Source: Calamus simplicifolius
Lineage: Eukaryota > Streptophyta > Magnoliopsida > Arecales > Arecaceae
Length of the DNA: 64,000 bases
Direction: 5' to 3'
Assembly: GCA_900491605.1 (NCBI GenBank)
Contig: UESW01004555.1
Location: forward strand, 520,004 to 584,003
The notes under the pieces were generated by a model, which was not told the DNA's origin, searched no databases, and saw only the letters and a list, made by a program, of their open reading frames with translations. This document shows positions 58,380-64,000 of the stretch, in pieces. Position 1 is the first letter of the stretch, and each line of letters opens with the position of its first letter. Made by a program: the position numbers and the translations under genes.

Positions 58380-59499
58380 GAGGTGGAGACGATGACCCAC
58401 CATTGCCCTCCTCCTCTAGCAGCGAGAATCCTCGGGCCGCGCCTCACAGCCCCATCTGGGAGGTCAACGGACGGGGAGGGGAACACCGACAGGCTACCTT
58501 CATCGGTTTGGACCATCCGTCGCTTACTGGTTGATTCACGGGTTGCTTTGCAGGTTTCAATTGTTTTGCAGAATCCAATGGGACGCCATCCTTCTTCCCT
58601 GCCGAAGCTGGTGGCATCCATTTCCGGACAGCTAGGAGCCAAGGGCCAAGGCCACTATCTCCTCGAAGCACCTCCTTCCCCTGCTCCATGGCGTTACCAA
58701 TGTTGTCTGGCTGGAACTTCACCGGAGCGCCAACACTGACAGCCAAGCAGGTGGTGGAGGGATGGTGGAACAGCCCATAGTGGAGGCATACACCAGTGAG
58801 GTTTTCGTAGACGAATCGCTGCCACTGGTTGCCCCCCAGTCCGGCTACCAGAATGCTGGGTCACAAAGGGTGAGTCAAACGAATTCGGATAGCAGCACGG
58901 GCAAATCCAAGACGCCGTCGATGCAAGGTGCATTCATCCAGGGCAACTAGATCCCCCACCCAAGAGATAATTCTTCACAGAGTTTCTCTTCCCAACAGCT
59001 CCATCGGCAGCAAAGGGAGGCGCAACCAGATGACAGCCGTCTGGATCGCAAGTGCTGCCGGAGCAAACCGTGGTTGCCATGGTTCGATGGCCATGGTCTG
59101 ACCACTAACAATCCATGGCTTCTCTAGCACCGAGTCCCGATCATTGGCATCTGCAAATCGAAGGATGAAGAAGCCGTCCTCAAGGTCGAAGCCCGACACC
59201 TCATTCTTGAGGCCTCCCCATCGCCGAACTTCCTGGAGGAAAGTCTCTGCTGAGACTCGTCGTTCAAGGGACCGTGCAACGAGGCCCGTGGCCAACCATG
59301 CATCTGTCTCCGATCTAATTTCATCATCCGGTAGATCAACAACTTCCGGGAAACGTCTGGACAGTTCTTCCACCGTGGCCGGAGTTGGTTCAGGTGAAAC
59401 CTACACCGGTCTCATACGGCCAGCAGGGAGTTTCGATCCTCTCCGCACACCAGTCTCCGCCTTTTCCCCTTGCACAGGTAAACTCTGATCTTCCGCCAT
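58380..59499 (-). pseudogene. LINE ORF1 of the second copy
   Basis: It begins MAEDQSLPVQGEKAETGV at about 59,499, meets a TAG at 59,401-59,403, then continues VEELSRRFPEVVDLPDDEIR, SETDAWLATGLVARSLERRV, FFILRFADANDRDSVLEKPW and IVSGQTMAIEPWQPRF. This is the same DUF4283-like region as in the copy at 3,145. The segment with the zinc knuckle is not recognisable, and a Pro/Lys-rich C-terminal part (GLGPWLLAVRKWMPPAS) follows in another frame. Confidence 0.78.
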
Positions 59500-59500
59500 G

Positions 59501-61549
59501 AGAGTGCTCTGTTAATTATTTTGTTTCTTTATGGCATTTTATCTTTCCACAACCAACACATTCCATGTAGAATCTTCATCAATTCAGTACCAAAACAACA
59601 TAGTATCATCCCATCTATGTGGGGTCAGCTTAATGAGTCCTCATTCAGCAGGCATTCCAATGTAGGACTACCTCTGAATATATACCATGTAGGATGATAT
59701 AGGATGACTTCCAAATTAATCTATTAACTTAGCTTTCTTCTAGCAGATAGCTTCACATGTAGAAAATAAGGTGTTTTCTTGGCATGCTTGAGAGATTTAT
59801 GATGTTGGTATCTGATCCTACTAGGAGGTAGTAGGCTGGTGATTTGTAGACAATTATAATTATTTGAGCAGATAAGTATCATAACTTTGGAAGGTGACTT
59901 CCTAATGGATGTGGAGACTCATACTGAATGAAATCTTGTGGACCTGAAGTTTTAATGTGGATAATAGAAGGTTGAGGAAGACAAGCTTTTTGTATGACCG
60001 CCTCCCAAATTTGAAGACTTTTACAAGAGATCACATGAATTCTTTAACCTTTGGAATTTTACTATTTGGATAGCACTCAAACTTTGGCAAAATTAGAATT
60101 GCTATCAGAAAGAGGAACTTTCATCCTATTGTGGTTCTATAGTAAGGACAATTTTCTGCAGAATAAATCCTGAGCAATATCAAGACCATCATGGTGGTTC
60201 CTAGTATGAGTTATTTTCATAGCTTATATGAAGCTGACATTCTGCATTTCTCCACATCTATGGTGATTTTCGCATTCCTAGGTTATGATCTTGAGAGCTG
60301 CTGAGATATTCACTAGAAAGCTTCAATGAGGACTTATGCTCAATTCCTTTGTGTCATTGCAGTACCGACCAAACTAGATTGTTTTTGGCATTCCCCTCAT
60401 TTTGGATAATAAAGATAGCAAAGCCATGCTGTTGGCTTTTACTTTCTAACTCCTTAATTTAAGTAGGAAGGTCTCGTTTCTTTGATGCATAAGATGGGAG
60501 TTTACTGCTGATGCTGGCCCCAAACTGGTTGTCTAATGTTAGGTCACTGTGGTTGGAGAAATAGAGCATCGGACCTGCACTGACGTTGAGCCCATGGGAC
60601 CCTTTTGTCCGTGGAGTGAAGGGCTGAAGACATTGATGTTTTCTACAAATTTTGTTTTCATTTATTTTGTTTTTTCCAAGTGAATTGTTGCATATTATAT
60701 CCTCGCATCTTTTAAGTTTATGATGATTGTAATTTTTCTGAACTGCTAATATCCTCCTATTGAAGATTCCATGGATATAATGTGTGTGTAGATTCTTGAC
60801 TGCAAATTGGGATGCTTTGCCTGGATATTCTTCTTCTCAAGGGTATATTTTGGTTAGTTTTGACTGGATTGTTCCAGTTGAAAGAGTGGGTTATCTTATT
60901 CCCTTTTGGTGGAAGACTGACTTTTGGTAAATGTGGTCTTGTCAATCTTTCCACTATATTAGATGTCAGCATTCTACCTTGTGAGTTGTTTCATGAAGAA
61001 AATTGATGCTAAAACAAGGGTGTTACTTTATAAGTAGTTAAGGGAAAGTTTTTGAAGGTTGTCTTTGCTAATTGGTGTCTGGTCTGCAAAGGCAGGAAGG
61101 AAGAAAGGGTAGACTATCTGAAATCTTGGAAACGTGAATCTAGCATGGTTAGGTTAAGTATGGTGGAGGCTTGCTCCTCGAAGCTTCAATTCTTTCTGGA
61201 GGAGAAACTGCTACGATAGAAGAGCACCTTGCATTGGAAACAATAAAGGTTGTCAGGCTGGTATCTACCTCCCGGAATTTGTTCCGGATTAATTTTACTT
61301 AACCTTCCTCAGTTGGCCCATTAGTTGCAATTTAATTTGTAATTCACCATGCTATTAAAATAGGTGTTAAAAGTAATAGAAGAGTGATCATGCAATTATC
61401 ACACAACCACTTTTTAGTGATCCCAAATAGATTTTTATTCAAATAGCTTTGATTAAATCAGTAACTATTGTTTTATGACTGTTGTTGGCATATGTTGATC
61501 CATCCTTTTAGTGGTTGCGTGACAATCATGTGAACACCTTTTCATTATC
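59501..61549. other. Spacer between two LINEs, no gene recognised
   Basis: AT-rich DNA with no recognisable exon or RNA gene. The sequence ATCTATGTGGGGTCAGCTTA near 59,612 loosely resembles RTE 3' tails but is too short to assign. Confidence 0.45.
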
Positions 61550-64000
61550 TTTTTTTTTTTTTTTTTGGTACAAACGGGTGATCACACCAATATAGGGTGA
61601 GTCAAATCCGAGATGTCAGAGTACAAAATTTGGGAAAGAACAGGGGGGCAAGGATCACCCGGCTTCCAACTCCAAGAATCAGCATAAGATGTCATCCTAG
61701 CCGCAATCCAGTCTGCTGCAGAGTTAGCTTCCCGGTAGATGTGCCTAATCCTGGCACAAGAGATACCCTGAAGGGTAGAATGAATATCACGAAGCAAGGG
61801 GATGATAGGCACACGGGCGCGGGAGTCCTGCCTAATCCATCGGATAACCGTAATGGAGTCCCCTTCAACAATAATGCTGCGAGCTCCAAGACAGCGAATA
61901 GCACAACAGATGCCAGCCCAAGCAGCACACAACTTCGTAAAGGGCACTGTGGAATCAAGAAGACCAAATCCCCCCGACGCCAGCATCTCACCGTCAGGCC
62001 CACGAATCACAAACGCTGAGCCTGCACATCTGCCGCGAACACTACCATCGAAGTTGATTTTAACAAACCCTGGAGGTGGGGGCTCCCAAGAGATGAAAAC
62101 CGTACGCTGGTTCGCTGCCGAAGCAGCAGGGGAGTCCCAGTGGCCAGGGGTAGCAGAAAACCAACATCTCTGATGGAAGGTATACTCAGCTGCCAAGGAG
62201 AAGGCAGTCTTAACAACCCTGCAAGGATGAATAGTCTCATCAGCAAACAGAAGCCGATTCCGAGATAACCATATCTGATAAGCAGTGTAAGCTCTCCTCG
62301 AAACCAGAAGGTGGAGGCCTCTTCCCATATCCTCCCTGATGATACTCAAAAAGTGATTACACAGGGAATCAGACCCCAGATCCCAAGGATCAGCATCTGA
62401 GATCTGCCATATCTGTCGTGCATGGGAGCAACTGAAAATAGCATGACCAACAGTCTCGTCCTTCCTACGACATAAAGGGCAAGTAGGCAGAATAGTCATG
62501 CCTCTTGCGGAGAGCAGGGAGCAAGTAGGGAGTTTGTTCCAAGCAAGTTTCCACATAAAGAGCCGCACCCTGGGATGAATAGGGAGATGCCAGATCCACT
62601 TCAAATCAATCGAATGCTGAGGCTGATGGTTGTAAATCTCAACAAGATCTCTAATAGGAGCACGGGACAGACAGGATCTCCTCCAAACCCTCATATCAGG
62701 GGTGGGACCCGGAGTAAGAGGAATGGCAAGAATGCGCCGGCAAAGGTCAGGTCCAAAATAGCTGGAGACCATAGAAGAAGACCAAGCAGAGCGATCCGAA
62801 CCGAATAATTCAATCACCCTCATACCCTGCGGGATGTCAGAACTCACAAAAGTAGGCCAACGGGACAGAGGAAGGTCAGCTATCCAGATGTCATGAATAA
62901 TATCAACAGAAGCCCCATCGCCTAGCAACCAAGAGATGCTGTCCAAAATAGGCGGAGCATGCCGGCAGACCTCTTTCCAGAAAAAGGAGTGCCCAGGGAA
63001 GAGCTGGAGAGGAGAGGAAGAATTCCAGTCTCCATATTTGGCCCGCATAAAGGAGCTCCACAAACAGTGCGGATCAAGCAAGAACGCGTAGCATGCCTCG
63101 CAATCAGAGCCTCCCTCCTAACAATGAGTGACTGGATCCCGAGCCCACCCTCACTAATCGGCATAGAAACAATATCCCAGGCCAGGAGGTGAATACCATG
63201 CCCATCCTGCATCGAAGCCCAAAGGAAATCCCGGAACTGTCTCTCGATCTTCCTCAAACAAGACAAGGGAACAGCAGCATTGGCCAGCAGATAGAGTGGT
63301 AGGGAAGATAGCACCGAGCGTAATAGAGAAAGCCTCGCCATCATAGAGAGCCCAGTGACCTGCCACCCATCCAATCTGTCACGGACCCGGCTAACTAAGT
63401 TACTGAAGTCAGAGATGCGAGGCCGCCTCCCCGTAATAGGTATTCCAAGATAGGATAACTGATCAGCCTGATTAGGAATACCCATAATCTGTGAAATAGC
63501 CCCTCTAACAGTAGGCTTCGTCCTCGGGCTGAAACAGATCAAAGATTTAGTGATATTGACTTTTTGCCCTGAAGCACTACAGTAAGACTGAATTATAGTA
63601 GCAAAAGTGATGGCATTGCGAACAGTAGCCTTTCCCAGAAGAATGCAATCATCAGCGAACATAAGGTGAGAGAGGGAGGGCCCTTGGGGACCAGCAGTAT
63701 AAGGGACCAGAGAGTTGCTATCCTGAGCCTGAGATAGCGCCCGAAAAAGAATCGGCCGAGAGAATGAACAGGAAAGGCGAAAGAGGGCAACCCTATCTCA
63801 ACCCAACCTCCGAGTGAAAATAATCAGTCTGACCACCATTGATAAGGAGAGAGAAGGAAGGCTGGTAAACACAGGCCATCACCCAGTCAACAAAGAGCTC
63901 CGTAAATCCAAACCCTGAAAGAGTAAGGCGCAGGAAATCCCAGCTCAATCTATCATAAGCTCTCTCCATATCAAGCTTAACAGCCATAAGACCCTGTCGG
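61550..64000 (-). mobile_element. L1-type LINE with RNase H, third copy, runs off the window
   Basis: The poly(A) tail is the T-run at 61,550-61,566, followed by GGTACAAACGGGTGATCACA, the family 3' end. The 3' half of ORF2 is present and less decayed than in the copy at 53.7 kb. The 5' part lies beyond 64,000. Confidence 0.87.
61582..64000 (-). pseudogene. LINE ORF2 of the third copy (partial; RT to RNase H)
   Basis: From the window edge: MAVKLDMERAYDRLSWDFLR, FHSEVGLR then TAG (about 63,789) where relatives have Gln, then GCPLSPFLFILSADSF. A frame change near 63,745 leads to FADDCILLGK (63,660), LSYLGIPITGRRPRISDF and LDGWQVTGLSMMARLSLLRS. A one-base loss near 63,085 shifts into a 499-codon frame with LPTCPLCRRKDETVGHAIFSC (zinc-binding) and RNase H (KINFDGSVRGRCAGS; VEGDSITVIRWI; YREANSAADW). 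The second catalytic acid is missing: VPFTKLCAAWAG instead of VPMAELQAAWAG in the copy at 2,956. Confidence 0.85.

Larger units (their letters stand above)
53730..59500 (-). mobile_element. L1-type LINE with RNase H, second copy, decayed
   Basis: A T-tract at 53,730-53,739 marks the poly(A) tail; the adjacent GGGTACAAAACGGGCCATCAC matches the 3' end of the other two LINEs. Order on the minus strand: ORF1 remains (58.4-59.5 kb), endonuclease (about 57.1-57.87 kb), RT (55.3-56.8 kb), zinc-binding region (54.5-55.2 kb) and RNase H (53.8-54.3 kb). Many frameshifts and stops indicate an older copy than that at 2,956. The 5' end is near 59.5 kb; no convincing target duplication was found. Confidence 0.85.

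Noticed and set aside
53730..59500. Target-site duplication for the second LINE using ATTAACTT at 53,719 and 59,722
   Set aside because: Only eight bases match, and the sequence between 59,500 and 59,722 does not resemble the LINE leader, so the match is probably chance.

Overview
The window looks like nuclear DNA of a flowering plant. It has one recognisable, well-spliced host gene with GT-AG introns, and everything else identifiable is plant retrotransposon. The elements are L1-type LINEs carrying an RNase H domain, RTE-clade LINE tails, and Ty3/gypsy elements of Tat-like organisation with an antisense 'putative gypsy-type transposon' gene. The moderate GC, a GC-rich first exon and a 5.9 kb intron full of repeats suggest a non-grass monocot, possibly a palm. 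That taxonomic guess is inference only.

Layout. (1) 1-2,943: AT-rich flank with one MITE-like element and two weak exon-like fragments. (2) 2,956-9,064: a full-length but mutated L1-type LINE on the plus strand (ORF1; ORF2 with endonuclease, reverse transcriptase, zinc-binding region and RNase H), with a poly(A) tail and a 12-bp target-site duplication. (3) 9,541-19,032, minus strand: a nine-exon ZFWD gene (two CCCH zinc fingers plus WD40 repeats, 436 aa). All exon boundaries can be read, and a TATA box lies at about 19.33 kb. Its seventh intron holds an RTE-clade LINE fragment and other repeats. (4) 20,603-24,580: a compact gypsy-derived element with two nearly identical LTRs of about 1.1 kb and a 5-bp TSD. 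Its interior holds only the antisense gene. (5) 24.6-32.8 kb: AT-rich DNA with no recognisable gene, a MITE-like element, and a possible 5' untranslated region near 30.1 kb. (6) 32,785-49,184: a 16.4 kb compound gypsy element on the minus strand, arranged LTR - short interior - LTR - long interior - truncated LTR and bounded by one 5-bp TSD. The long interior carries decayed gag, protease, RT, RNase H, a second RNase H, integrase, several tandem arrays, and plus-strand antisense genes. (7) 49.2-53.7 kb: spacer with a microsatellite and an RTE tail. (8) 53,730-about 59,500 and 61,550-64,000: two more decayed copies of the same LINE group, both minus strand, the second cut by the window edge.

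How the parts relate. The three gypsy interiors (20.6-24.6, 33.6-34.7 and 35.7-48.3 kb) share a polypurine tract beside the left LTR, the antisense gene and its first splice donor. They are therefore autonomous-type and deletion-derivative members of one lineage; the compact ones would need proteins supplied in trans. No retroelement coding region here is intact, so the ZFWD gene is the only locus I would expect to make a normal protein. The most unusual features are the three-LTR compound insertion, the spliced antisense genes with promoter-like sequences, and a short CTCGGC...GCCGAG palindrome amplified in several separate tandem arrays.
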